Positions 1 to 7,655 of a stretch of DNA of 19,558 bases are shown one piece after another. A program made the position numbers and the translations under genes. The notes below the pieces were generated by a model, which saw nothing but the letters and a program-made list of their open reading frames with translations, did not search any database and had not been told where the DNA came from. The stretch spans positions 1 through 19,558 of the forward strand of contig CAYYIJ010000044.1 of NCBI GenBank assembly GCA_964471945.1, written 5' to 3'. The first letter of the stretch is position 1, and each line of letters starts with the position of its first letter. Source of the DNA: JASEHD01 sp964471945. GTDB taxonomy: Bacteria; Bacteroidota; Ignavibacteria; UBA10030; SZUA-254.

Positions 1-2
1 TT

Positions 3-1376
3 GTACCTGATGGCAGAGTAAAGGTATTATTTCCAAGTGCAATTTCAAGTGCATTCAGCTATGAAGGAAGCTATAAACCATGTGATACACTTGAAGTTGG
101 GAAAGGATATTGGCTGAAATTTGCTTTACCAGAAAATATTCAAATAATTGGAACTTCACCTGATGATTGGCAGTGCGTTCCTCTTCAAAAAGGGTGGAAC
201 ATGATAGGTTCAATAGATAAAAATGTTTCAAAAAATAAAATTGCAACGGTGCCCGAAGGAATTTTATCATCTAAATTTTATGAGTACAAAAGTGAAGCTG
301 GGTATATACTGGCGGAAACACTCAGAACAGGAAAAGGTTATTGGATCAAGGTAAATGAGCCGGGTTCATTTTGGTTTATGGAGTGGATGAAATTTTTAGA
401 TAATTATCCTTCATCAATTGTCATCGATCCTGTCCTACCAAATATCATTTATACTCTCGAGAGGTGTGATTTCAGTTCAAATACTTATGGTAAGATTATG
501 AAATCTACAGATTGGGGAAAGAGTTGGTTTACAATTTTAGACAATGTAGATGCAACAGGATTAACAATAGACCGGAACAATCAAAATGTTATGTATACAT
601 CATTGGGTACAAATAATTTTTGTCCACCAGGGATTTTAAAGACAACAAATGCGGGTGAGACATGGTTTCGTGCAGATTCAGGTATCAGGATTGACTGGGA
701 AACAGAACCATCCTTAGATATTATTGATCCAAACAACACAGACATTTTATATGCGAGTACTTGGACTTTTACTAAAAGCGAATATTACAAGTCCACAAAT
801 GGGGGAACGTCATGGGTTGTACTCCTTAATAGGGATTCACTCCATTGCGGTACAGATTCTAGCGATATTGCATGTTTATTATTCACTGGTTTTGGTATGG
901 CAATTGACCCAAACAACACAAATGTATTATATGCAATAAGAACGTGGGAGGATACTAAACTTTTTAAATCGACAAATGGTGGTACAAATTGGTTTGTTCA
1001 TTATATTTTTCAAGATAATTTGAGTTACTTTCCTTTCGTGTTTGTTGATCCCTTTGATTCGAATATTCTTTATGTAACTGACCAAATACTTTACAAATCA
1101 ACAGACGGAGGAATCAGTTGGATGATAAAGGATTCTGGTTTACCAAACAAAATTTCTGTTATATATATAATTATTTTATCAAAAGAAGCGGGTGTGATAT
1201 ATTTAAATTATGATGGAAAAATTTATAAAAGTACCAATGGTGGAAATCATTGGATTTTATTTGATTCAGAATTTACATTAATGCAAGCTTTAGATGAAAA
1301 TAGTGGATTTATTTATGCGCGTTACAATGGAGGGATTTATAAATTGAAAATAACAAATTGTTCAATAAATAAATAA
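3..1376 (+). CDS. Secreted BNR/sortilin-like repeat protein with two GKGYW modules (5' end outside window)
   Basis: The frame is open from the left edge, so the ATG at 201 is internal and the true start lies outside the window. The visible N-terminal part holds two copies of a module of about 75 residues, each ending in a 'GKGYW(L/I)K' motif (near 99-120 and 336-356), with a 'GWNMIGSI' motif at the start of the second copy. After that come at least six BNR/VPS10-type repeats of the form DPNN-x-LY followed by KST(N/D)GGxxW, near 500-1270. Such repeats fold as beta-propellers and are common in exported proteins of the Ignavibacteria/Bacteroidota group; the ligand cannot be read from sequence. 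The C-terminus ends soon after the last repeat (KLKITNCSINK) with no recognisable type IX sorting domain. It is either exported another way or shortened at its 3' end. A broken protease gene follows after 27 bases. The family is clear; the function is unknown. Confidence 0.8.
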   Translation, partial: VPDGRVKVLFPSAISSAFSYEGSYKPCDTLEVGKGYWLKFALPENIQIIGTSPDDWQCVPLQKGWNMIGSIDKNVSKNKIATVPEGILSSKFYEYKSEAGYILAETLRTGKGYWIKVNEPGSFWFMEWMKFLDNYPSSIVIDPVLPNIIYTLERCDFSSNTYGKIMKSTDWGKSWFTILDNVDATGLTIDRNNQNVMYTSLGTNNFCPPGILKTTNAGETWFRADSGIRIDWETEPSLDIIDPNNTDILYASTWTFTKSEYYKSTNGGTSWVVLLNRDSLHCGTDSSDIACLLFTGFGMAIDPNNTNVLYAIRTWEDTKLFKSTNGGTNWFVHYIFQDNLSYFPFVFVDPFDSNILYVTDQILYKSTDGGISWMIKDSGLPNKISVIYIIILSKEAGVIYLNYDGKIYKSTNGGNHWILFDSEFTLMQALDENSGFIYARYNGGIYKLKITNCSINK

Positions 1377-1403
1377 TGTTTCTTTTTTTGAGGAGTTATT
1401 TTT

Positions 1404-2226
1404 ATGCTGACAAAATCATTTATTCTTATCTGGATACTTTTAATAGTATCAGTGAAAAAAATCCATTCACAAGAGAATCAGATTTGTACTGGGACATGGG
1501 AAGGGATGGAAATTGAGTATTTTTCTGGCGAAATTGCGGTCAAATTTAAAAATTCACCTTTTACATCCGATTTATCCAGAATTACAAGTTTGATTCATGG
1601 GAGTGTCTCAATGGTCGATAACGATCTTCGTTGGGCAATAATTAAGATTAATGATACAGTTAATGTTCTCGAAGTGATTAATCTGATTGATGATGACCCA
1701 TCAATTCAGAATGCAGTTCCAAAGACATTGGGGTATCCACATTCAGGCACACCGCCAAACGATTATTATTTTGCCGGCAAGCAATGGTATCTAAAAAACA
1801 CAGGGCAATCGGGTGGCACAGTGGGAGCGGATATAAAAGCAGTTGAAGCTTGGAGTATAACGCTCGGTAGTCAAAATGTAATAATGGCGATACTTGATAG
1901 CGGGATTCCGCTTGTTGGTAATTCACTTTCACTTGAACACCCTGATCTTGATGATACAACCAAAATTATTGTTGGACCTGACGTATTTTATCCTCGGCAA
2001 AACTTATTATATAATGGTGATGTCATTTCCCAAATTCTGTTACACAGCATGGGCAAAAGATTATGAATGTAATTCAAATCCAAAGGATGAAAAGGCTCAT
2101 GGTACACATGTTGCCGGTTTAGCAGGTGCGGAAACGGATAATTTCAATGGAATAGCGAGTATCATCGTTGTTATTGGGGCCCTTTACGGGGATCAAAGAG
2201 TTCAGGAACAATATAACCAAATGTAA
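1404..2226 (+). pseudogene. Subtilisin-like (S8) serine protease, frameshifted and 3'-truncated
   Basis: The ATG at 1404 follows a GAGGAG ribosome site (1390-1395). The product starts with a signal peptide (hydrophobic residues 6-17, ending HSQ), then a propeptide-like region, then the typical subtilase entry QWYLKNTGQSGG and ADIKAVEAW. The catalytic Asp is seen in ILDSGIP (about residue 165, codon at 1896). The frame then stops at 2066. The catalytic His block, AHGTHVAGLAG, is read in the +1 frame from about 2020 to 2226 (His codon at 2098), so a frameshift lies near 2010-2040. Family similarity ends just after NGIAS (about 2160), and the block with the catalytic Ser (GTSxxxP) is absent before the stop at 2224-2226. 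With no Ser site it cannot be an active protease. A complete family member would be several hundred residues longer. The frameshift could be a sequencing error, but the missing 3' half suggests real decay or a deletion. Confidence 0.85.
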
Positions 2227-2283
2227 TATCAAGTTGCTTCCCTCCTATTTTTTCCGTAAATTTATAACGTTTTAAAATAGTTA

Positions 2284-2327
2284 CGCCTATCCCGCTAACT
2301 CTAATTCATGAGCAGGATGGCGTTTTT
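2284..2327 (+). terminator. Hairpin plus T-run upstream of ffh
   Basis: The arms 2284-2296 and 2311-2322 can pair over 11 bases (CGCC, ATCC and GCT against AGC, GGAT and GGCG), with one bulged T and one C-A mismatch. The loop is 14 bases, and TTTTT follows at 2323-2327. This fits a rho-independent terminator for the protease remnant, or an attenuator in the ffh leader, since the ffh start is only 39 bases downstream. The structure was found by eye and no folding energy was computed. The rest of the gap 2227-2365 shows no gene and no clear promoter. Confidence 0.5.
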
Positions 2328-2365
2328 CATCTCATTCTTGAAGATTTTTACTATCGGGCAAACCC

Positions 2366-3691
2366 GTGTTTGAAGATTTAACCAATAAATTAGAAATCGT
2401 TTTTAAAAAACTTCGCGGTCAAGGAAAGATCACTGAAGCGAATATTGCCGAGTCACTCCGCGAGGTTCGCCGGGTTCTGCTCGATGCCGATGTGAATTAC
2501 AAAGTGGTAAAGCAGTTCATCGATGATGTTCAAAAGCGCTCACTTGGACAAGAAGTACTCATGAGCGTTACACCCGGACAACTCATCGTCAAAATAATAT
2601 TTGATGAGTTGGTGAAACTTATGGGTTCTGCACATGCTGAGATTAAATTTTCACCGTTGCCTCCCACTATCATTATGGTCGCCGGCCTGCAAGGTTCAGG
2701 GAAAACTACTTTTTGTGCGAAGCTTGCAAATCATCTGAAAAGTAAAGGTAATTTCCCGATGCTTGTCGCAGCAGATGTTCATCGTCCTGCCGCTATAGAT
2801 CAGTTGGAAATGTTAGGGAAACAAATCCAAATTCCTGTTGTTGCAGAACGTGCTAAAGATGCTATCGAGATAGCTGTCGGATCGATAGAAAAAGCTCGCA
2901 AGGCAGCGCGCGATGTTCTCATCATTGATACTGCCGGCAGGTTACACATTGATGCAGAAATGATGCAAGAGGTTGAGACAATTAAACAGAGGATTAATCC
3001 TCACAATATTCTCTTCGTAGTTGATTCGATGACCGGACAAGATGCAGTTAACACAGCTAAAGCATTCCATGATCGATTAGATTTCGATGGCGTAATCCTA
3101 ACAAAATTGGATGGTGATACTCGAGGTGGTGCTGCAATCTCGATACGTGCAGTTGTTAACAAGCCAATAATGTTTGTTAGTGTTGGAGAAAAACTCGATG
3201 CGTTAGAAGTGTTTCATCCCGATCGGATAGCGACCCGAATACTTGGAATGGGTGACATAGTAACTCTTGTTGAAAAAGCTCAAGTTCAGTACGATGAGCA
3301 TAAAGCTCAAAAACTTGAAGAAAAAATTAGAAAAGCACAATTCACTTTTGAAGATTTTCTTGATCAGCTTCACGAAATCAAAAAGATGGGACCACTTCAG
3401 CAAATATTAAGCATGATACCGGGTGCAAATAAAATACCTATGAATGCACAAGTAAACGATAAAGCACTCGTCCATATTGAAGCGATCATTCAATCGATGA
3501 CAAAAGAAGAACGACAAAAACCGCAGATCATTAACGGCACACGGCGGCGGCGGATCGCATCTGGAAGCGGGACATCAATTCAGGAAATAAATAAAGTTCT
3601 TAAACAGTTTACAGAAATGCAAAAAATGATGAAAACACTTTCAAAAGGGAAAATACCCAATATTTTTCGCGGTATGAAGGTGCCAGGTTAA
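2366..3691 (+). CDS. ffh: Signal recognition particle GTPase Ffh (SRP54)
   Basis: Ffh binds 4.5S RNA and signal sequences of nascent inner-membrane proteins and brings the ribosome to the receptor FtsY. The 441-residue product has the usual order. An N-terminal helical bundle (1-95) starts with MFEDLTNKLE. The GTPase domain has GLQGSGKTT (107-115), DVHRPAAIDQL (137-147), DTAGRLH (188-194), TKLDGDTRGGA (246-256) and the closing block GEKLDALEVFHPDRIATRILGMGD. The M domain (about 325-430) is Met-rich and carries the RNA-binding arginine cluster GTRRRRIASGSG (391-402). Length and motifs are normal. The start is GTG at 2366, because the protein then begins exactly at the family start; no good ribosome site is visible before it. 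It leads the housekeeping operon, and rpsP begins 32 bases downstream. Confidence 0.97.
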   Translation: MFEDLTNKLEIVFKKLRGQGKITEANIAESLREVRRVLLDADVNYKVVKQFIDDVQKRSLGQEVLMSVTPGQLIVKIIFDELVKLMGSAHAEIKFSPLPPTIIMVAGLQGSGKTTFCAKLANHLKSKGNFPMLVAADVHRPAAIDQLEMLGKQIQIPVVAERAKDAIEIAVGSIEKARKAARDVLIIDTAGRLHIDAEMMQEVETIKQRINPHNILFVVDSMTGQDAVNTAKAFHDRLDFDGVILTKLDGDTRGGAAISIRAVVNKPIMFVSVGEKLDALEVFHPDRIATRILGMGDIVTLVEKAQVQYDEHKAQKLEEKIRKAQFTFEDFLDQLHEIKKMGPLQQILSMIPGANKIPMNAQVNDKALVHIEAIIQSMTKEERQKPQIINGTRRRRIASGSGTSIQEINKVLKQFTEMQKMMKTLSKGKIPNIFRGMKVPG

Positions 3692-3708
3692 AATTAACTA
3701 TATAAAAT

Positions 3709-3715
3709 AAAGGAG
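3709..3715 (+). promoter_or_regulatory. Ribosome binding site fixing the TTG start of rpsP
   Basis: AAAGGAG lies 8 bases before the TTG at 3724. This spacing and the conserved N-terminus (VKLRLRR) support TTG as the true start and show that Shine-Dalgarno initiation works in this organism. A similar AAGGAG at 5374-5379 precedes rplS. Confidence 0.7.
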
Positions 3716-3723
3716 TAGAAACA

Positions 3724-4176
3724 TTGGTTAAATTAAGATTACGACGAGTTGGTAAAAAGAAGCAACCAATTTATAAGATAGTTGTTGCAGATTCTCGTAC
3801 CGCACGTAGTGGTAAAATAATCGAAGCGGTTGGGCAGTACAATCCATTACTCAATCCAATTGGTATTGAAGTCAACGAGAATCGCGTATTCTTCTGGCTA
3901 AAACGCGGCGCACAACCAACAGACACAGTGAGTAGTTTATTAAAACGCAAGGGGTCGTGGCTAAAATGGCGACTTATGAAAAAAGGTGCCGACGAGGCAA
4001 CGATTGCGTTAGAATTTGATAAATGGCAGTCACTTAATTCAGAAAAATTGAACCGCGAATCAGAGCGGAAAGCGAGACGGAAAGCGATGCTGCGGAAAAG
4101 AAAAAAAACAACTGAAGTTTCAACAACCGCACCAACTACGCCTCCAGCAGACGCAACTTCTGCAACTGCATCGTGA
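3724..4176 (+). CDS. rpsP: Small ribosomal subunit protein bS16, long C-terminal form
   Basis: bS16 is a small-subunit protein that binds 16S rRNA early in 30S assembly. The first 85 or so residues match the family: VKLRLRRVGKKKQPIYKIVV, ADSRTARSGK, and the YNPLLNPI block. The product is 150 residues against roughly 80-90 in Escherichia coli. The extra part is a basic stretch (ERKARRKAMLRKRKK) followed by a low-complexity Thr/Ala/Pro tail. Longer S16 tails are known in Bacteroidota-type lineages. The start is TTG with a strong ribosome site. The stop TGA (4174-4176) overlaps the GTG of rimM in a GTGA arrangement, which indicates translational coupling. Confidence 0.95.
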   Translation: MVKLRLRRVGKKKQPIYKIVVADSRTARSGKIIEAVGQYNPLLNPIGIEVNENRVFFWLKRGAQPTDTVSSLLKRKGSWLKWRLMKKGADEATIALEFDKWQSLNSEKLNRESERKARRKAMLRKRKKTTEVSTTAPTTPPADATSATAS

Positions 4177-4688
4177 TATCGGATCTCATCGCTGTCGGAA
4201 AAATTGTAGGGTGTTTCGGCTTACGAGGGGATCTTAAAGTTCAGCCGATGACTCATTCGATAGAACGGCTCACTGAGATTCATCAATTTTTACTTGGAAC
4301 TTCATCCGAGAAAGTGGTTTCTGCAGTTATCCAGGAAGTATCAATAAAAGGATCGACTGTTATGCTAAAGCTGCAAAATGTAACTGACAGAACAACCGCA
4401 GAAAAATTGATAGGATCCTTCATTTTCATTAAAGAACAAAATTGTAAACAACCTAAAAAAGGCAGTTACTTTATTCACGAAATCGTTGGATGCAGCGTAT
4501 GGTCAGATACTAGAAAATACATTGGAATTATCAAAAACGTAATGAAGATGCCAGCACAAGATGTTTGGGAAATTCAAAATAATGATAAACTCTATATGAT
4601 TCCAAGCGTGAAAGAATTTATTGAAAGCGTTGATCTAAAGGAGAAAAAAGTTGTGGTTCGGTTAATAGACGGACTAATCGAAGAATAG
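4173..4688 (+). CDS. rimM: Ribosome maturation factor RimM
   Basis: RimM helps late maturation of the 30S head and contacts S19. The 171-residue product has the N-terminal RimM barrel with the signature GKIVGCFGLRGDLKVQP (about 8-24) and a C-terminal PRC-type barrel (about 95-170, from YFIHEIVGCSVW to VRLIDGLIEE). Length is normal for the family. The start is GTG at 4173, overlapping the rpsP stop, so expression probably depends on translation of rpsP. The place between rpsP and trmD is the classical rpsP-rimM-trmD-rplS order, which supports the call independently of sequence. Confidence 0.95.
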   Translation: MISDLIAVGKIVGCFGLRGDLKVQPMTHSIERLTEIHQFLLGTSSEKVVSAVIQEVSIKGSTVMLKLQNVTDRTTAEKLIGSFIFIKEQNCKQPKKGSYFIHEIVGCSVWSDTRKYIGIIKNVMKMPAQDVWEIQNNDKLYMIPSVKEFIESVDLKEKKVVVRLIDGLIEE

Positions 4689-4695
4689 CGCTCTA

Positions 4696-5370
4696 ATGAG
4701 GATTGATATAATAACAGGATTCCCGAAATTACTCCGAAGTCCGCTGAGCGAGAGTATTATCAGGCAGGCAAAAAAAAAGAAACTGGTTTCAATTTGTGTT
4801 CATGATTTAAGGAAATATACACACGATAAACATAAAACTATAGACGATACACCCTACGGTGGCGGTGCCGGTATGATTCTTAAGCCCGAACCGATCTTCG
4901 AGTGTATCGATACGCTCCAAAATAAAAGAAAATATGATGAAGTAATTTATTTGGCAGCCGATGGTGAGACTTTCACTCAAAAATTTGCTAATCAACTATC
5001 GTTGAAGAACAATCTGATATTCGTGTGCGGGCATTATAAAAGTATAGATAATCGTGTTCGCGAGAGATTGATTACAAAAGAGATTTCCATCGGTGACTAT
5101 GTGCTGACTGGCGGCGAGCTTGCAGCCCTTGTTGTCGTGGATGCAATTATTAGATTAATCCCAGGTGTATTAGGTGACAGCGAATCAATGTTAACCGATT
5201 CGTTTCAGGAAAATTTACTCGATTGCCCATCATACACCAAACCGGCAGAATATCGAGGGATGAAAGTCCCTGCGATTCTGCTATCAGGTAATCATAAAGC
5301 AATCGAACGATGGCGGCGTGAACAGCGTACAGAGCGTACAAAACAACGCCGAAAAAATTTATTATCATAA
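4696..5370 (+). CDS. trmD: tRNA (guanine-37-N1)-methyltransferase TrmD
   Basis: TrmD uses S-adenosylmethionine to make m1G37 in tRNAs, which prevents +1 frameshifting. The 224-residue product shows the SPOUT-class trefoil knot: TPYGGGAGMILKPEP (52-66), CGHYKSIDNRVRE (111-123) and SIGDYVLTGGELAALVVVDA (131-150). The DSF motif at 168-170 carries the Asp expected to act as general base. The block LLDCPSYTKP leads to the C-terminal tRNA-binding part (LLSGNHKAIERWRR). Length is slightly short but complete. The ATG lies 7 bases after the rimM stop. No clear ribosome site is seen, so coupling to rimM is likely. Confidence 0.97.
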   Translation: MRIDIITGFPKLLRSPLSESIIRQAKKKKLVSICVHDLRKYTHDKHKTIDDTPYGGGAGMILKPEPIFECIDTLQNKRKYDEVIYLAADGETFTQKFANQLSLKNNLIFVCGHYKSIDNRVRERLITKEISIGDYVLTGGELAALVVVDAIIRLIPGVLGDSESMLTDSFQENLLDCPSYTKPAEYRGMKVPAILLSGNHKAIERWRREQRTERTKQRRKNLLS

Positions 5371-5387
5371 ATAAAGGAGAAACAACA

Positions 5388-5732
5388 ATGGATAAGTTAA
5401 AATTAGTCGAAGCAACCCAGATGAAATCGGACTTACCGCAATTTAAAGCGGGTGATACTATCAATGTACACGTTCGTGTTATCGAAGGCGACAAAGAACG
5501 CACGCAGCAATTTCAAGGTGTTGTGATCGGTCGGCAGGGCGATGGATTACGTGCAACATTTACTGTTCGTAAAATCTCAAACGGCGTTGGTGTTGAACGT
5601 ATTTTTCCGCTCCACTCTCCCCGCCTCGGTAAGATTGAAATATTAAAAGTGGGAAGAGTTCGCCGAGCTAAAATGTACTACTTGCGCACACTCGCTGCAA
5701 AACAGATTCGGCAGAAAACATCGGGCGATTAA
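5388..5732 (+). CDS. rplS: Large ribosomal subunit protein bL19
   Basis: bL19 sits at the 30S-50S interface of the large subunit. The 114-residue product matches the family along its whole length: the KSDLPQFKAGDTINVHVRV entry, ERTQQFQGVVIGRQGDG, the FTVRKISNGVGVERIFPLHSP block and the basic C-terminus VGRVRRAKMYYLR. The ATG at 5388 follows AAGGAG with 8-base spacing, so it has its own strong ribosome site although it sits only 17 bases after trmD. mqnA starts 4 bases after its stop. Confidence 0.97.
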   Translation: MDKLKLVEATQMKSDLPQFKAGDTINVHVRVIEGDKERTQQFQGVVIGRQGDGLRATFTVRKISNGVGVERIFPLHSPRLGKIEILKVGRVRRAKMYYLRTLAAKQIRQKTSGD

Positions 5733-5736
5733 AATA

Positions 5737-6492
5737 GTGGCTAAACGCCTTGGAATAATTCCTTATTTGTTCGCACAACCACTTTTTTATGGGTTGAAAA
5801 CTCTTAAGGAAACTCCATTCAACATTATCGAAGGATCTCCTTCACAACTTGCAATCAAGCCCCGGTTAAATGATTTAGACGGGGCTTTTTTATCTCCAAT
5901 CGACTATGCAAGAGATTATTCGATGTATCGAATCGTACCCGATGTTGCTGCGATATCAGCAGGTGAAAGTAATTCTGTTCTTTTATTTTTCAAGGAGAAT
6001 ACTCGCCATATTAAAACACTTGCTTTCGGACCGAGTTCTTCCACTGAAATCATACTCGCTTCTATCATTCTCGCTGAGAAGTATAATACCAAAGTACAAC
6101 TAATACCAATTGCGACATCAATCGAGCAAGCGATGCTAAAAGCTGATGCATATCTTGCCACGGGCGATAGTGCCCATGGGCTTAAAGACGAGCCATTTAA
6201 AATTGACCTCGTTGATGAATGGTTTGACATCACTGAGTTACCATTCGTCCACGGCATTTGGGTTGCACGCGAGAATGCACTAACTCCAGAGGAACTGAAA
6301 TTCTTGATAGAATGCGGAATACATGGTGCGGATAATTTGGAAAAAGGTACGAAGGGTAGCTTATCGGAACAACTAATACATTTCCATTATAATCTCGACC
6401 AAGAAGCAAAAAACTCGCTTACCGAATTATTCCGGTTGGCGTATTACCATGGGATATTGCGGGATATACCGGATGTGGAGTTTTTTCAGTAG
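5737..6492 (+). CDS. mqnA: Chorismate dehydratase MqnA (futalosine menaquinone pathway)
   Basis: MqnA removes water from chorismate to give 3-[(1-carboxyvinyl)oxy]benzoate, the first committed step of menaquinone synthesis through futalosine. The 251-residue product has the MqnA/MqnD periplasmic-binding-like fold and the MqnA version of its motifs: LGIIPYLFAQPLFYGL (5-20), GAFLSPIDYA (49-58), SAGESNSVLLF (74-84), FGPSSSTEIILA (97-108), YLATGDSAH (139-147) and DITELPFVHGIWVARE (164-179). MqnD would carry a different N-terminal signature. The start is GTG at 5737, and no stronger start exists between the rplS stop and the conserved N-terminus. With a 4-base gap it is very probably read from the ribosomal operon. 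The other mqn genes are not in the window. Confidence 0.9.
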   Translation: MAKRLGIIPYLFAQPLFYGLKTLKETPFNIIEGSPSQLAIKPRLNDLDGAFLSPIDYARDYSMYRIVPDVAAISAGESNSVLLFFKENTRHIKTLAFGPSSSTEIILASIILAEKYNTKVQLIPIATSIEQAMLKADAYLATGDSAHGLKDEPFKIDLVDEWFDITELPFVHGIWVARENALTPEELKFLIECGIHGADNLEKGTKGSLSEQLIHFHYNLDQEAKNSLTELFRLAYYHGILRDIPDVEFFQ

Positions 6493-6535
6493 CTTGCGTT
6501 CGTGACATCTCTGCATATTAAACGTTTAGAAATAT

Positions 6536-6585
6536 GCTGAAAATCATCATATAATCAATCTCATCCTTGATTTTCAGCTAAGTTT
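6536..6585 (+). terminator. Inverted repeat after mqnA, probable operon end
   Basis: A perfect 11-base inverted repeat, GCTGAAAATCA (6536-6546) and TGATTTTCAGC (6568-6578), encloses a 21-base loop and is followed by a TTTTT run a few bases on. It lies 44 bases after the mqnA stop, a natural place for the operon terminator. The stem is AT-rich and the loop is long, so it could also be a protein-binding palindrome in the leader of the next operon. The remainder of 6493-6746 is AT-rich with no gene and no promoter that I can defend. Confidence 0.45.
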
Positions 6586-6746
6586 TTAGTAGTTTGTATT
6601 ATATTAAAAGAACAGATTAAATAAACAATTCGCCGACATCCTGTTTTCTAACCAAAATACAAGCAATTACCCTGAATACCGAGTTGGTCGAAGCTATAAA
6701 TTACGATTCGGCTAAGGCGGAGTATTTTTTACATATTAACAACAGA

Positions 6747-7655
6747 ATGAAACACCTTATATTTCATTATCTTTTAATTTTAGGATTATTTTTCTCATAT
6801 TCATGCGAGTATGAAAAAAGTGGAACGATTGACCCAAATCTTTCAGCCCCTTTTTTATCTACAGTTACATTGAGTCATTATTCACTAAATCTCGATTATC
6901 CATCACCCGGCATCGTTGATTCATTAGGCAACAACAAATATCAGATATCGATCAACGTTACTGGTAAAGGTTACCACAATCCTTCATCTCCCGCAGCAGG
7001 TGGAATTCTAAAAATATTCAAACCGGATACTTCATCACCATTCATGAAAACAAATATACCGACCAAGGTGTTACAATCGGATACGGTCTCTTTTGCAAAA
7101 TTAATATCATTCGTCCTAAACAGATCCGACATAGGATACCTCCGTTTTTCATTCCTGCTTCAAACTTCTTCCGGTGTAACCAGTAACATTCAAGAGAAAG
7201 GATTGCTAATCACACGGAAAAATACACCTCCTCGTATAGAAAAGATTTCTATGCCCGAGAGTATAACCGTAGGAGCAATCCCATCCAAGGATAGCTCATT
7301 TCTCATTACAGCAAATATCTTTGACTCGGATGGAATCAATGATATAAACAAAGTTTATTTTTATTCGTTAAAGCCCGATTCTACTTTAGCACGGTGCGGC
7401 GATTCTTTTACAATGGAAGATGACGGTGGTGAAAAAGATTTGAATCCTCCCTATAATGTTAGAAGCGGTGATTTAATAGCAGGTGACGGAATATTTTCTT
7501 TGAAAGTTCAATTGTTAACCTATTCAATCAATACAAGATGCCCACCGCCGGATACACTCTGGACACAGCGAGGGACATATACTTTTACATTTCATGCTAT
7601 CGATAAAAGTGGAGCATTAAGTGACTCGGTCAGTCAAACAATCAAGGTTAAATAA
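6747..7655 (+). CDS. Lipoprotein with Ig-like C-terminal domain, unknown function
   Basis: I choose the ATG at 6747, not the in-frame TTG at 6684, because the protein then begins with a clean lipoprotein signal: basic start (MKH), hydrophobic residues 4-15 and a lipobox-like FSYSC with Cys at residue 20. The mature protein (302 residues in all) would be lipid-anchored in the envelope. There are two beta-rich parts. The C-terminal one, from about residue 190, has the pattern FDSDGINDI and later MEDDGGEKD and GDLIAGDGIFS (about 241-251), a loop rich in Asp and Gly like that seen in secreted Ig-like domains of Ignavibacteria/Bacteroidota; it may bind calcium. No enzyme motif is visible. Its stop TAA shares its last A with the next ATG (TAATG), so it is coupled to the BNR-repeat gene downstream. 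Confidence 0.75.
   Translation: MKHLIFHYLLILGLFFSYSCEYEKSGTIDPNLSAPFLSTVTLSHYSLNLDYPSPGIVDSLGNNKYQISINVTGKGYHNPSSPAAGGILKIFKPDTSSPFMKTNIPTKVLQSDTVSFAKLISFVLNRSDIGYLRFSFLLQTSSGVTSNIQEKGLLITRKNTPPRIEKISMPESITVGAIPSKDSSFLITANIFDSDGINDINKVYFYSLKPDSTLARCGDSFTMEDDGGEKDLNPPYNVRSGDLIAGDGIFSLKVQLLTYSINTRCPPPDTLWTQRGTYTFTFHAIDKSGALSDSVSQTIKVK

Noticed and set aside
724..939. Nucleotide direct repeats (near 726 and 907) as a DNA repeat element
   Set aside because: They encode the recurring DPNNT-x-LYA part of BNR repeats; protein repeat, not a mobile or regulatory element.
2227..2365. 4.5S/SRP RNA gene next to ffh
   Set aside because: No conserved GGAA/GCA tetraloop helix pattern could be seen; only the terminator-like hairpin is present.
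5150..5503. Minus-strand gene across trmD and rplS
   Set aside because: Both plus-strand genes are certain and conserved; the antisense frame has no family features.
6684..6746. N-terminal extension of the lipoprotein from the TTG at 6684
   Set aside because: It would bury the lipoprotein signal, and the ATG at 6747 gives a clean signal peptide and lipobox.
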